Positions 18,502 through 26,703 of a stretch of DNA of 64,000 nt are shown here, one piece after another (the stretch's first letter is position 1; the number at the start of each line of letters is the position of its first letter). Made by a program: the position numbers and the translations under genes. A model generated the notes under the pieces. The model worked only from the letters and a program-made list of their open reading frames with translations. It searched no databases and was not told the DNA's origin. This DNA is from Mycetohabitans endofungorum (GTDB lineage Bacteria; Pseudomonadota; Gammaproteobacteria; Burkholderiales; Burkholderiaceae), in the NCBI RefSeq assembly GCF_037477895.1, contig NZ_CP132744.1, forward strand, positions 744,001 through 808,000, written 5' to 3'.

Positions 18502-18891
18502 ATGACCACCCGTATCGCGTTGATCGCGCACGATCACAAGAAAGACGACATCGTCACGCTGTGCGGCGAATATGTGCACGTGCTCAGTCGCTGCGAGCTT
18601 GTGGCAACGGGCACGACCGGCTCACGCATCGCGCACCGGCATGGCTTGCCGGTGCAGTGCAAGCTGTCGGGCCCGCATGGGGGCGACCTGCAGATCGGCG
18701 CGGAGCTGGCCGAAGGTCGCATCGACATGGTGATTTTCCTGCGCGACCCGATGACGCCGCAGCCGCATGAGCCGGATATCAACGCGCTCGTGCGCGCATG
18801 CGACGTGCACAACGTGCCGTGCGCGACAAACATGTCCACGGCGCGGATGATCCTTGAGCGGCTCGTGCAGCGGCTGGATGCGCCGGCCTGA
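18502..18891 (+). CDS. mgsA: Methylglyoxal synthase
   Basis: A 129-residue enzyme converting dihydroxyacetone phosphate to methylglyoxal and phosphate, a bypass that relieves sugar-phosphate stress. [44 protein letters not shown] and [20 protein letters not shown] are family-specific and include the catalytic Asp and phosphate-binding residues. Length is slightly below the E. coli enzyme. A Shine-Dalgarno (ggagga) precedes the ATG. The truncated quinone oxidoreductase gene follows after 24 bases. Confidence 0.96.
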   Translation: MTTRIALIAHDHKKDDIVTLCGEYVHVLSRCELVATGTTGSRIAHRHGLPVQCKLSGPHGGDLQIGAELAEGRIDMVIFLRDPMTPQPHEPDINALVRACDVHNVPCATNMSTARMILERLVQRLDAPA

Positions 18892-18915
18892 ATCGATTTG
18901 CCACCAGGAGCCACG

Positions 18916-19315
18916 ATGACTAAAGCCATTCGTTTTGAGCGCACCGGCGGACCGCAGGTGCTGCAGTGGGTTGACGTCGACGTGCCGGTACCCGGCGTGG
19001 GCGAGATCCGCGTGCGCCACCACGCAGTCGGCCTGAACTTCATCGATGTATATTTTCGCACCGGCCTGTACCCGCAGCCGCTGCCCGCGGGCCTGGGCAT
19101 GGAGGCCGCTGGTGAAGTGGTCGACGTCGGCCCCGGCGTCACCGATTTCGCGCCGGGTGAACGTATCGCCTATGCGGCGCGCCCGCCTGGCGCCTATGCG
19201 CAGGAGCGTGTGATCGCCGCCTCCAGCGTGGTCAAGCTGCCGCAGTCGATCTCGTACGAGCAAGGGGCCGCCATGATGCTGCAAGGCATGACGGCGCAGT
19301 ACCTGCTTCGGCGCG
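18916..19315 (+). pseudogene. Quinone oxidoreductase, truncated after about 133 codons
   Basis: The N-terminal GroES-like domain is intact: MTKAIRFERTGGPQVLQWVD, VGLNFIDVYFRTGLYPQPLP and GLGMEAAGEVVDVGPGVTDF. It reaches AAMMLQGMTAQYLLRR, where the family continues into the Rossmann fold (AAGGVG). Here the likeness ends abruptly at about 19315 and the frame closes at 19422 in unrelated sequence. About 60 percent of the protein, including the NADPH site, is missing. The break coincides with the 3' boundary of the F-box gene segment, so the insertion or the associated deletion most likely destroyed it. A complete paralogue lies at 43105-44109. Confidence 0.85.
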
Positions 19316-19372
19316 TTGTGCGACGCGGCCGATGCACATCGGGATCTGGAGGGCCGGCGCACGACCGGCTCA

Positions 19373-20725
19373 TCAATCTTGCTGCCCTAGCGCCATATCG
19401 GCATTGTCACCGGCGTCGATGAGGCGTGCGATCGCGGCGTGTGCCGCACTGCGTTCATCGGCGCGCAGGAACGCAATCTGGTCGAGCGCATGCTGGATGA
19501 CATCCTCCTCTCGCTCGCTCGTGTTGAGCGGTAGCAGCATGATTGCCTTGTGCCAGGCCGCCGCTCGCGTGTCGACGTGCAACGCCGGGACGCTTTCCAG
19601 CAGCGTCTGCGCGGCGAAAGCAGAGTACTGCGACGGCCAGCGCTCGATCATCGCGTACAGGGAGTACAACTGTGCCGGCTGCAGTTCCGCCGGAAACATC
19701 GGCAATGCCCGGAGCAGCCCGAGCCACGCTTCGGCCATCGCCGGTTGCGGTAGCGACATCGCGATCTGTCGAATCTGCCCATATTCCGTGATACTTGTCT
19801 GACGGCCCAACGCAGGCAGGGCGACACACAGTGCCGCCACCGCCTTGCCCTGGTCGGACGGTGGAAGGTCCAACAGCGCTTGCCGCAACGTGCGGTACCA
19901 TTGCGTGGCTTGATGTAGCGTCGCTGCATCGCGTACATTGAATCCGTACACGAATGCCGGCAACTGGACCGCGAGCGCACTGATCAGCGTCGTCCGCTCG
20001 GCCGTGTCAAGCTGCGGGATCCATGCAACGAGTTCATCGTATCGCTGGATGAACCGTTCGCGCGGCAGTACGTGCAATTGTGATGCGAGGGCGGACCCAT
20101 AGTGCGACGGTCTCGGATGGCGCTGCCACACATGCGCGTGACAGAATTCGTACGCGTTGGCGCGAACGCTTGGATCGAGGTATTTCAACGTGGTAACCAC
20201 GGCCCTACTGACGACCGCATAACTTGCGGTAGGCAGTCCCGCGGCAGCGGTGAATACCGATTCGAAGGCTGCTGCTTGCTCGCGCTTGGGAAACCTTTGG
20301 CGCAGCAGTTGCGCCAACAGTGTCAAAATTGGGGTGACGCGCAGCCCAGGTCGCTCGACGATATCATGCTCGAGCTGTGCCACTAGCGCTTGTACGTCAG
20401 CGGCGCTGACTACGGTTTTGGCTTGGTCGGCATGGCGCTTGGATAGGGCCTGCTCGCGCAATACGGCATGGGTGCGCCGCTCGACCATCGACAGGTGGCA
20501 AAGGTCGCGGGTGTCCAGATACCGGCCGATTTGGATGATCAACTCGTCGGGCAAGTCGCAATAGGTGGCGGCTCGCGTACCTGCTACACCCACGCGGGGC
20601 TGCAAGTGTGCATGAATCAGTGACGCCGGCCCGGGTTCGTGCATCGGTTGATGCTGTCGTTCCTCTCGTGTCACGGATAAAGCGGCTTCAAGGGCTGCAA
20701 CCGAAACGTTTGCATCGGTGTCCAT
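19373..20725 (-). CDS. F-box protein with helical repeats, candidate secreted effector
   Basis: A 450-residue protein. Residues 57-96 form a canonical F-box: DLPDELIIQIGRYL, then DTRDLCHLSMVERRTHAVL, with Leu58-Pro59, Ile66, Leu70, Asp74-Leu75, Leu78, Val81 and Arg83 at the consensus positions. In eukaryotes this domain binds Skp1 to recruit targets to SCF ubiquitin ligases; bacteria lack SCF, so bacterial F-box proteins are normally effectors (for example Ralstonia GALA, Agrobacterium VirF). From about residue 105 the protein is a series of alpha-helical units of roughly 40-50 residues, each closing with an LP or VP motif (VLPRERF, QLPAFV, LLDLPPSDQ, ALPALG, SLPQPA, ALPMFPAE, SVPALHV, LLPLNTS). 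No leucine-rich repeat, signal peptide or membrane segment is present. AGGAG lies 7 bases before the ATG. It stands alone on the minus strand between a broken quinone oxidoreductase gene and kdpD. No hrp-type TTCG-N16-TTCG box was found upstream. The effector role is inferred. Confidence 0.8.
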   Translation of the reverse strand: MDTDANVSVAALEAALSVTREERQHQPMHEPGPASLIHAHLQPRVGVAGTRAATYCDLPDELIIQIGRYLDTRDLCHLSMVERRTHAVLREQALSKRHADQAKTVVSAADVQALVAQLEHDIVERPGLRVTPILTLLAQLLRQRFPKREQAAAFESVFTAAAGLPTASYAVVSRAVVTTLKYLDPSVRANAYEFCHAHVWQRHPRPSHYGSALASQLHVLPRERFIQRYDELVAWIPQLDTAERTTLISALAVQLPAFVYGFNVRDAATLHQATQWYRTLRQALLDLPPSDQGKAVAALCVALPALGRQTSITEYGQIRQIAMSLPQPAMAEAWLGLLRALPMFPAELQPAQLYSLYAMIERWPSQYSAFAAQTLLESVPALHVDTRAAAWHKAIMLLPLNTSEREEDVIQHALDQIAFLRADERSAAHAAIARLIDAGDNADMALGQQD

Positions 20726-21063
20726 TTATCTCTCCTAGTACCGGGCAGTCGCGATGGGCTCGCGGGGGCCGTCTATAAACGGTGAGCCTTGATTCAACCG
20801 CAACGGCCGCCGTGTGTGTCTGTGGCCGTTGATAAGCAGACAGGACTTGGCGGATGAGATGAGCATATCAGTCATATGTGAGCGTACACTGACATGATTT
20901 TGCGCCGCCTGCTTCACCTTTGATGCGTTTTTGGGCACGCGTGCGTTATGCAACCACGCTTGTGCCGGGCCGGCTTTGCGTGAAAGATCGTCTCCGGTTC
21001 TCGGGCTCGGGCATACTGGAGCCCGCGCGCAGGCGCGGCCTGCTTTGGACTTTCAATACGCGA
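20726..21063. other. Divergent spacer between the F-box gene and kdpD
   Basis: 338 bases holding the promoters of two divergent genes. An inverted repeat caacggcc (20801-20808) / ggccgttg (20824-20831) lies about 75-105 bases upstream of the F-box gene start and could be an operator or an old terminator stem. The kdpD frame stays open back to 20920, but the extra residues have no KdpD likeness. No trace of kdpC is visible, although kdpC normally precedes kdpD. Confidence 0.45.
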
Positions 21064-23868
21064 ATGGAACGCCCCGACCCTGACGAATTGCTCGATAAGC
21101 TGCAACGCGAGGAGGAAAAAAAACAGCGCGGCAAGCTGAAAATTTTTTTCGGTGCATCGGCGGGCGTGGGCAAGACGTTCGCGATGCTGCAGGCGGCACG
21201 GCGATGCCGCGACGAAGGCGTCGACGTCGTGGTCGGCGTGGCGGAAACCCACGGACGCAGGGAAACCGTGGCGCTGCTCGATGGAATGCCGTCGATTCCT
21301 GTTGCCCGTTATCCGTATCGCGGCAAGGTGTTGCCGGAATTCGATCTGAACGCGGCGCTGGCACGCAGGCCGCAGTTGATCCTGGTCGATGAGCTTGCGC
21401 ATTCGAACGTGTCCGGCGCGCGCCACCTGAAGCGTTGGCAGGATGTGCAGGAACTGCTGGATGCTGGGATCGACGTCTACACGACGCTCAACGTCCAGCA
21501 TCTCGAAAGCCTGAACGATGTGGTTGGCCAGATCACTGGCATTCGTGTATGGGAAACGGTTCCGGACCGAATATTCGATCTGGCGGACGAGGTCACGCTG
21601 GTGGATCTGCCCGCGGACGAACTGCTCGCGCGCCTGCGCGATGGCAAGGTCTATCTGCCACAGCAGGCAGAGCACGCGGTACGCCATTTCTTTCGTAAGG
21701 GCAACCTGATTGCGTTGCGGGAACTGGCGTTACGACGCACCGCGGATCGGGTGGATGCGCAGATGCGCGAGTATCGCGCGGACCAGTCGATCGAGCGTGT
21801 CTGGCACGCGCGCGAGCGGATTATCGTGTGTGTCGGCCCGGGCTCGGAAAGCGCGACGTTGGTGCGCGCGGCTGCGCGGCTCGCGGCGACCTTAAAGGCG
21901 GATTGGCTGGCGGTCTATGTCGAGACGCCGAAGCTGCAACGGCTGCCGGACACCGTCCGAAAGCGCACACTCGATGCGTTGAAATTGGCCGCCGAACTCG
22001 GCGCCGAAACGGTGACACTGGATGGGTCCGACGCGGCCCGCACGCTGCTGGCTTATGCGAGGATGCGCAACGTGTCTAGGCTCGTCGCCGGCATGCCGCG
22101 CACGCGACGCTGGCTTGCTCCGTCAGTCGGTGAGCGGTTGCTGCAATCAGCGTCCGACATCGACGTGACGCTGGTGGGCGCTGGCCGCGCGCATGAGCGG
22201 CGTGGTGCACGCGGCGACGTGCGCAGCTTCGCGTCGTCGCTGGGTGACGAGCGCCGCTCGACGTTGCGTCACTACACGTATGCGGCGGCGATCAGTGCCG
22301 GCATCACGGTGGTGGCGACCGAACTGCTGCACCGGATCGATCTGGCGAATCTAGCGATGCTGTACCTGCTTGGTGTGATCTTTGCCGCCGCAAGGCTGGG
22401 GCGCGGTCCGGGTGTGCTGATGTCGTTTCTCAGCGTCGCGTCGTTCGACTTTTTCTTCGTGCCACCGCGTATATCGCTGTCGGTGTCTGACACGCAATAC
22501 CTGTTGACGTTCGCCGTGATGCTGCTCACGTCGCTGACGATTAGTCATCTGACGTCGAGTCTGCGCCGGCAGGCGCGTATCGCGACGCTGCGCGAGCGGC
22601 GCACCAGCGCGATGTACGCGATGACGCGAGAGTTGGGTGCGGCGCTTGCCACCGGCCAGATCATCGAAATCGGCATGCGGCATGTCGCGGAAGTGTTTCA
22701 GGCGCACGTGTCAATCTTATTGCCGGACAGCAACGACAAAGTCAGGCAGAAGGTCGAGGAGCCGGATCCGGCGATCATGCTGCAGCCACCGGCACTCGAT
22801 ACTGATATCGCGCAATGGGTTTACGACCAGCAAAAGCCAGCTGGGCACGGCACCGACACGTTGCCGGCCGCCGACGCACTCTATCTGCCGCTAAAGGCGC
22901 CGATGCGCACGCGCGGCGTGTTGGCATTGGTGGCGGCGCGCTTTGAGGACCTGGCGGTGCCCGAGCAGCGTCGTATGATTGATACATTCGCCGCGCAGAT
23001 CGCCCTAGCGCTGGAGCGCGTGCACTACGTCGAGATCGCGCAGGACGCGCTGGTCAGCATGGAGTCCGAGCGGATGCGCAACTCGCTGTTGTCGGCCATT
23101 TCGCACGACCTGCGCACGCCGCTGACGGCCATCGTCGGCTTTGCGTCGATGCTCGCCGAGCAGCAGGGCGGTGGTGCGCCGCCTCGGCCGCAGGCCGAGC
23201 GCGACCTGATCGAGGCAATCCACGAGGAAGCGCTGCGCATGACGCGTTTGGTGACCAACTTGTTGGATATGGCCCGGTTGCAGGCCGGCGCGGTCCGGCT
23301 CAACCGCCAGTGGTTGATGCTCGAGGAAATGGTGGGCGCCGCGCTCGCCGCATGCCACCGGAGCTTGGCCGCCCATCCGGTGCACGCGCGCGTGCCGGCC
23401 GAGCTGCCGCTGCTGCGGCTCGATCCGGTGCTGATAGAGCATTTGTTCGCCAACCTGTTCGAGAATGCCGCGAAGTACACGCCGGCCGGCGCGCCATTGT
23501 CGATTAATGCGGGTGTGGTCGAGGACGGCGCGCGCCGCTATGTCAAAGTGGCGGTCGAGGACAGCGGCCCCGGTCTGCCGCCGGGCATGGAAGCGCGCGT
23601 GTTCGACAAGTTTACGCGTGGCGAAAAGGAATCGGCCAAGCCCGGCATCGGCCTCGGGTTGGCGATCTGCCGGGCCATCGTCGACGCTCACGGCGGTCGA
23701 ATCGGCGCGGAAAACCGCGTTGATGCGCAAGGCCGCGTGCTGGGGGCGCGCTTCTGGTTCATGTTGCCGGCCGATGAGGTACCTCCGGGCGGCGGCGAAG
23801 CGCTGGAACAGGATGCCGACGCAGCGCGCAGCGGGCATGCGGTTGACGAGATCACACCGAAATCATGA
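21064..23868 (+). CDS. kdpD: Sensor histidine kinase KdpD
   Basis: A 934-residue inner-membrane sensor kinase responding to potassium limitation and turgor. Domains in order: KdpD cytoplasmic sensor domain (about 20-230, Walker A GASAGVGKT with Lys37, then ILVDELAHSN), a USP-like domain (about 250-370), a DUF4118 region with four membrane segments (about 400-500), a GAF-like domain (about 525-650), HisKA with the phospho-acceptor His681 in AISHDLRTPLTAI, and HATPase_c (NLFENAAKYTP, DSGPGLPPGMEARVFDKF, GIGLGLAICRAIV). The start at ATG 21064 (MERPDPDELL) is the family start. It overlaps kdpE by 4 bases. The cognate pump genes kdpFABC are not upstream as expected, nor anywhere in this window. 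Confidence 0.95.
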   Translation: MERPDPDELLDKLQREEEKKQRGKLKIFFGASAGVGKTFAMLQAARRCRDEGVDVVVGVAETHGRRETVALLDGMPSIPVARYPYRGKVLPEFDLNAALARRPQLILVDELAHSNVSGARHLKRWQDVQELLDAGIDVYTTLNVQHLESLNDVVGQITGIRVWETVPDRIFDLADEVTLVDLPADELLARLRDGKVYLPQQAEHAVRHFFRKGNLIALRELALRRTADRVDAQMREYRADQSIERVWHARERIIVCVGPGSESATLVRAAARLAATLKADWLAVYVETPKLQRLPDTVRKRTLDALKLAAELGAETVTLDGSDAARTLLAYARMRNVSRLVAGMPRTRRWLAPSVGERLLQSASDIDVTLVGAGRAHERRGARGDVRSFASSLGDERRSTLRHYTYAAAISAGITVVATELLHRIDLANLAMLYLLGVIFAAARLGRGPGVLMSFLSVASFDFFFVPPRISLSVSDTQYLLTFAVMLLTSLTISHLTSSLRRQARIATLRERRTSAMYAMTRELGAALATGQIIEIGMRHVAEVFQAHVSILLPDSNDKVRQKVEEPDPAIMLQPPALDTDIAQWVYDQQKPAGHGTDTLPAADALYLPLKAPMRTRGVLALVAARFEDLAVPEQRRMIDTFAAQIALALERVHYVEIAQDALVSMESERMRNSLLSAISHDLRTPLTAIVGFASMLAEQQGGGAPPRPQAERDLIEAIHEEALRMTRLVTNLLDMARLQAGAVRLNRQWLMLEEMVGAALAACHRSLAAHPVHARVPAELPLLRLDPVLIEHLFANLFENAAKYTPAGAPLSINAGVVEDGARRYVKVAVEDSGPGLPPGMEARVFDKFTRGEKESAKPGIGLGLAICRAIVDAHGGRIGAENRVDAQGRVLGARFWFMLPADEVPPGGGEALEQDADAARSGHAVDEITPKS

Positions 23869-24563
23869 GCGAGCCGAACGTGACAATTGTCCTGATCGAG
23901 GACGAAAAGCAAATCCGCCGTTTCGTGGGCACCTCGCTGCAAGCGCAGGGCATGGCGGTATTCGACGCGGACACGGGTCGGCAGGGGCTGGTCGAGGCTG
24001 CCACGCGCCGGGCGGATCTGGTGATCGTGGATCTGGGCCTGCCCGATACCGACGGCCTGGACGTGATCCGCGAATTGCGCGGATGGACCGATCTGCCGAT
24101 CATCGTGTTATCCGCTCGCAGTCAGGAGGAGCAGAAAGTGGCCGCGCTGGATGCGGGGGCGGACGACTACCTGACCAAGCCGTTCGGCGTGTCGGAGCTG
24201 CTGGCGCGGATCCGCGCGCAGTTGCGCCGGCGCAATCGCGGGGGCCAAGACGACACGCCACAAGTACAGTTCGGCGGCATCGTCGTGGACCTGACCGCAC
24301 GCCGCGTGACCCGGGATGGCGAGGTGGTGCATCTGACGCCGATCGAATACCGGCTCCTGGTCACGCTGGTGCGTCATGCCGGCCGCGTGTTGACGCACCG
24401 CCAATTGCTGCGCGACGTCTGGGGGCCTTCCCATGTGGAGAGCCATCATTACTTGCGCATCTACATGGGGCATTTACGACAGAAGCTGGAGCGCGATCCT
24501 GCGCAGCCCGAGCATATCGTGACCGAGACGGGTGTCGGATACCGGCTCGCCGGCGTGCAGTAG
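23865..24563 (+). CDS. kdpE: Response regulator KdpE
   Basis: A 232-residue OmpR/PhoB-type regulator. The receiver domain has acidic residues Glu12-Asp13, phospho-acceptor Asp56 in LVIVDLGLPDTDGLDVI, and Lys in DDYLTKPFGVSELLAR. The winged-helix DNA-binding domain (about 130-230) contains HLTPIEYRLLVTLVRHAGRV, LTHRQLLRDVWG and YLRIYMGHLRQKLE. Translationally coupled to kdpD through ATGA. Its normal target, the kdpF promoter, is absent here, so it may act on a distant kdp locus or other genes. Confidence 0.95.
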   Translation: MSEPNVTIVLIEDEKQIRRFVGTSLQAQGMAVFDADTGRQGLVEAATRRADLVIVDLGLPDTDGLDVIRELRGWTDLPIIVLSARSQEEQKVAALDAGADDYLTKPFGVSELLARIRAQLRRRNRGGQDDTPQVQFGGIVVDLTARRVTRDGEVVHLTPIEYRLLVTLVRHAGRVLTHRQLLRDVWGPSHVESHHYLRIYMGHLRQKLERDPAQPEHIVTETGVGYRLAGVQ

Positions 24564-24605
24564 CAGCTTCACCGGGTGTGGCGCTGGGTCGCGGCACGGC
24601 CACGC

Positions 24606-24635
24606 TCGGCAGCGCACCCGGCACTTTGATAGAAT
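24606..24635 (+). promoter_or_regulatory. Possible sigma-70 promoter of the guanidine riboswitch/gdx unit
   Basis: TCGGCA (24606-24611) is followed after 18 bases by TAGAAT (24630-24635). A transcript would begin at about 24642, just ahead of the first riboswitch hairpin. The -35 match is moderate. Confidence 0.45.
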
Positions 24636-24648
24636 CGATGCAACCCGT

Positions 24649-24697
24649 TGTGCGGGACGGCCCGCGCGCTACGGTTCGTATCGGGGACGACCCCATT
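24649..24697 (+). promoter_or_regulatory. Guanidine-II (mini-ykkC) riboswitch
   Basis: Two adjacent stem-loops, each with the diagnostic ACGR tetraloop: gcggg-ACGG-cccgc (24652-24665) and gggg-ACGA-cccc (24683-24694), joined by a 17-base linker. This is exactly the guanidine-II architecture, in which two ACGR hairpins dimerise around guanidinium and free the ribosome-binding site. The second hairpin ends 21 bases before the ATG of a Gdx/SugE guanidinium exporter, the typical partner gene. An aagg Shine-Dalgarno-like run lies between them. Confidence 0.88.
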
Positions 24698-24715
24698 TCG
24701 TCAAGGTTGTAGCCG

Positions 24716-25036
24716 ATGGCATGGATCTTTCTGGTGATGGCGGGCCTGCTTGAAGTGGCATGGGCTGCCGGCCTGAAAAGCTCGGAAGGCTTTTCCCGGC
24801 CTGGCTGGTCGATCTTCACACTGGTGACGGCGCTGATCAGCTTCGGTTTGTTGGCACTGGCGATGAAACAGTTACCGCTGGGCACCGCGTATGCGGTGTG
24901 GACCGGCATCGGCGCGCTGGGCGCATTCGTGTTCGGCATCGTGATGATGGGCGAGGCGCTGACGCCGGCCCGGGCGGGCAGTGCAGTCCTGATCCTGGCC
25001 GGGCTGATCGGCTTGAAGCTCACGTCCGGCCATTGA
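24716..25036 (+). CDS. gdx: SMR-family guanidinium exporter (Gdx/SugE)
   Basis: A 106-residue, four-helix small multidrug resistance protein. MAWIFLVMAGLLEVAWAAGLK carries the central Glu13 for proton/guanidinium antiport, and LPLGTAYAVWTGIGALGAFV is the SugE/Gdx block that separates these proteins from EmrE-type polyspecific pumps. Helix 4 is LILAGLIGLKL. SMR proteins work as antiparallel homodimers in the inner membrane. The riboswitch immediately upstream makes guanidinium the likely substrate. Older annotations call it SugE, a quaternary-ammonium resistance protein. Confidence 0.93.
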   Translation: MAWIFLVMAGLLEVAWAAGLKSSEGFSRPGWSIFTLVTALISFGLLALAMKQLPLGTAYAVWTGIGALGAFVFGIVMMGEALTPARAGSAVLILAGLIGLKLTSGH

Positions 25037-25159
25037 GCGAGGCGGCGCTCGCGCGGCGACTGTCGCTATAATGGTTTCGGGTTTATCCAACACTGACGCT
25101 TGCGGCGCGCGCTGCACTGGCCCTTGCCGGTGCGCGCGGGGGCGCGCAAGGAGGCGTTA

Positions 25160-25795
25160 ATGCTCTACGCCCTTTCTCTGGCAACCGGGCTTGCGTGGGC
25201 AAGCGGGCTGCGCTTGTACCTGACGGTTCTGTTGACCGGCCTGCTCGCGTCGTTCGACGTCGTGCGTCTTCCCGATGCGTTGTCGCTGCTAGGTTCACCG
25301 TGGATCATCGGTGCCGCAGCGCTGTTGGCGATTGCCGAATTTCTGGCCGACAAGGTGCCCGCCGTCGACTCGCTGTGGGACGCGCTGCACACGCTGATTC
25401 GCATCCCGGCCGGCGCGATGCTCGCCTATGGCGCGGCCGGCCATGCTGATCCGCGCGTTTTGGCGGCGGCGGCGTTGGCCGGCGCGGCGATCGCCGGCAC
25501 TGCGCACCTGGTCAAGGCTGGCGCCCGCGCGTTAATTAATCTCGCGCAGCAGCCGCCGTCGCCCTGGGTCGTGTCGTTTGTGGAGGACACGATCGCCGTC
25601 CTTGGGTTGTTGCTCGCGTTGTTCATGCCGGGGCTGTTCCTGCTGGGCATGCTGGTGTTCCTGGCGCTTGCCGCGTATGCGTTGCCGCCGTTGTGGCACG
25701 GCGTGCAGCTCGGTTTTCGCGGCATGGCGACGGACATGGTGCCGGTGCGCCGTCAGCTCTCGCCGTTGGCGGCGCGCGTGCCGCGCGGCAAATGA
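25160..25795 (+). CDS. DUF4126 inner-membrane protein
   Basis: A 211-residue protein with about five hydrophobic segments. LATGLAWASGLRLYLTVLLTG, LGSPWIIGAAALLAIAEFLADKVPAVDSLWDALHTLIRIPAG and the late FVEDTIAVLGLLLALFMPGLF are blocks of DUF4126. Its function is unknown. The start is the ATG at 25160, with a good Shine-Dalgarno (aaggagg, 25148-25154); the frame extends 20 codons further without membrane character. It follows gdx after 123 bases on the same strand. Confidence 0.85.
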   Translation: MLYALSLATGLAWASGLRLYLTVLLTGLLASFDVVRLPDALSLLGSPWIIGAAALLAIAEFLADKVPAVDSLWDALHTLIRIPAGAMLAYGAAGHADPRVLAAAALAGAAIAGTAHLVKAGARALINLAQQPPSPWVVSFVEDTIAVLGLLLALFMPGLFLLGMLVFLALAAYALPPLWHGVQLGFRGMATDMVPVRRQLSPLAARVPRGK

Positions 25796-25828
25796 TCGGC
25801 GCCGATTTCGTCGTGCGGGCAGATCATC

Positions 25829-26115
25829 CCGTTGAGCCGCTATTCGCGTTGCATGCTCGCTCGCTTGGCCTCGCCACGGCCGATACCGCGACGATCCCTT
25901 CTTTGGAACCGGCATAGTCCACATACTCGCTTGGCGATCCTAACCGGCAGCCGGAGACAAGTCGATGATCGCGCCGCCGCGCTTGCCGCGATCCGTCCTC
26001 ATGCGGTGAGCCGCTTCGCGCGCAGAGATCAGTGCCGAGCGCGTTGGTTTTGAACATCCGCCGCAGCCGCTCGACATCCATATCGGCTAGCGGCAACGAC
26101 GGCGCCACGATGCGA
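25829..26115 (-). pseudogene. Short-chain dehydrogenase/reductase remnant
   Basis: The minus strand encodes MDVERLRRMFKTNALGTDLC, then LGSPSEYVDYAGSKEGIVAV, including the YxxSK catalytic block of SDR enzymes (here YAGSK). Between the two, the frame is shifted (HEDGSRQ and similar sit where MRTDRGxxGGxIV is expected). Both the nucleotide-binding start and the C-terminal end are missing. Confidence 0.7.
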
Positions 26116-26703
26116 CTAGACCGCTTCGCGCTTCTCCGACCACTTGTCGCCGGCCGGCGGCACGTAGCGTTGCAGCCCGTCAAGCAACGCGTCGACGTCC
26201 GACTCCACTTGGAGCAGTCCGACGTAGTCGTGCCGCATGAAGCCCTCATTGGCGGTGTGGCGCAGCATTGCCAGCAGCGGATCGTAATAGCCGGCGATGT
26301 TGAGCAGACCGACCGGCTTTTGGTGATAGCCGAGTTGCGCCCACGTGTAGACTTCGAACAACTCTTCGAACGTGCCGGCGCCGCCAGGCAGCGCGACGAA
26401 CGCGTCGCTCAGGTCAGCCATCATTTTCTTGCGCTCGTGCATGTTTGCGACGACGTGTAACTCGGTCAAGCCGCGATGACCGACTTCCTTGTCGATCAAC
26501 AGCTGCGGGATCACGCCGATCGCATGGCCTTGCGCTTGCAGCACGGCATCCGCAATCTCGCCCATCAAGCCGACGTGGCCTCCGCCATAGACCAGTGTGA
26601 GACCCGCGTGCGCGAGCGCGCGACCAAACGCCTGCGCCCCCTGCCGGTATTCGTCCCGACGGCCGACAGCGGAGCCACAATATACGCACACCGAATTAAT
26701 CAT
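26116..26703 (-). CDS. LOG-family phosphoribohydrolase
   Basis: A 195-residue protein of the LOG/TIGR00730 family (cytokinin riboside 5'-monophosphate phosphoribohydrolase in plants and fungi; nucleoside monophosphate hydrolase in bacteria). SVCVYCGSAVGRRDEY at the N-terminus, GLTLVYGGGHVGLMGEIAD, and the catalytic LPGGAGTFEELFEVYTWAQL (PGGxGTxxE) are all present, along with MHERKKMM. The start ATG at 26703 overlaps the stop of the TetR gene by 4 bases, so the pair is coupled. Whether it makes free cytokinin-type bases or only recycles AMP cannot be told. Confidence 0.93.
   Translation of the reverse strand: MINSVCVYCGSAVGRRDEYRQGAQAFGRALAHAGLTLVYGGGHVGLMGEIADAVLQAQGHAIGVIPQLLIDKEVGHRGLTELHVVANMHERKKMMADLSDAFVALPGGAGTFEELFEVYTWAQLGYHQKPVGLLNIAGYYDPLLAMLRHTANEGFMRHDYVGLLQVESDVDALLDGLQRYVPPAGDKWSEKREAV

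Noticed and set aside
20726..21000. Search for an hrp-type regulatory box (TTCG-N16-TTCG) upstream of the F-box gene
   Set aside because: The region contains no CGAA on the plus strand, so no such box exists on the minus strand here.
20920..21063. N-terminal extension of kdpD by 48 codons
   Set aside because: The extra residues have no KdpD likeness and the family start MERPDPDELL is at 21064.
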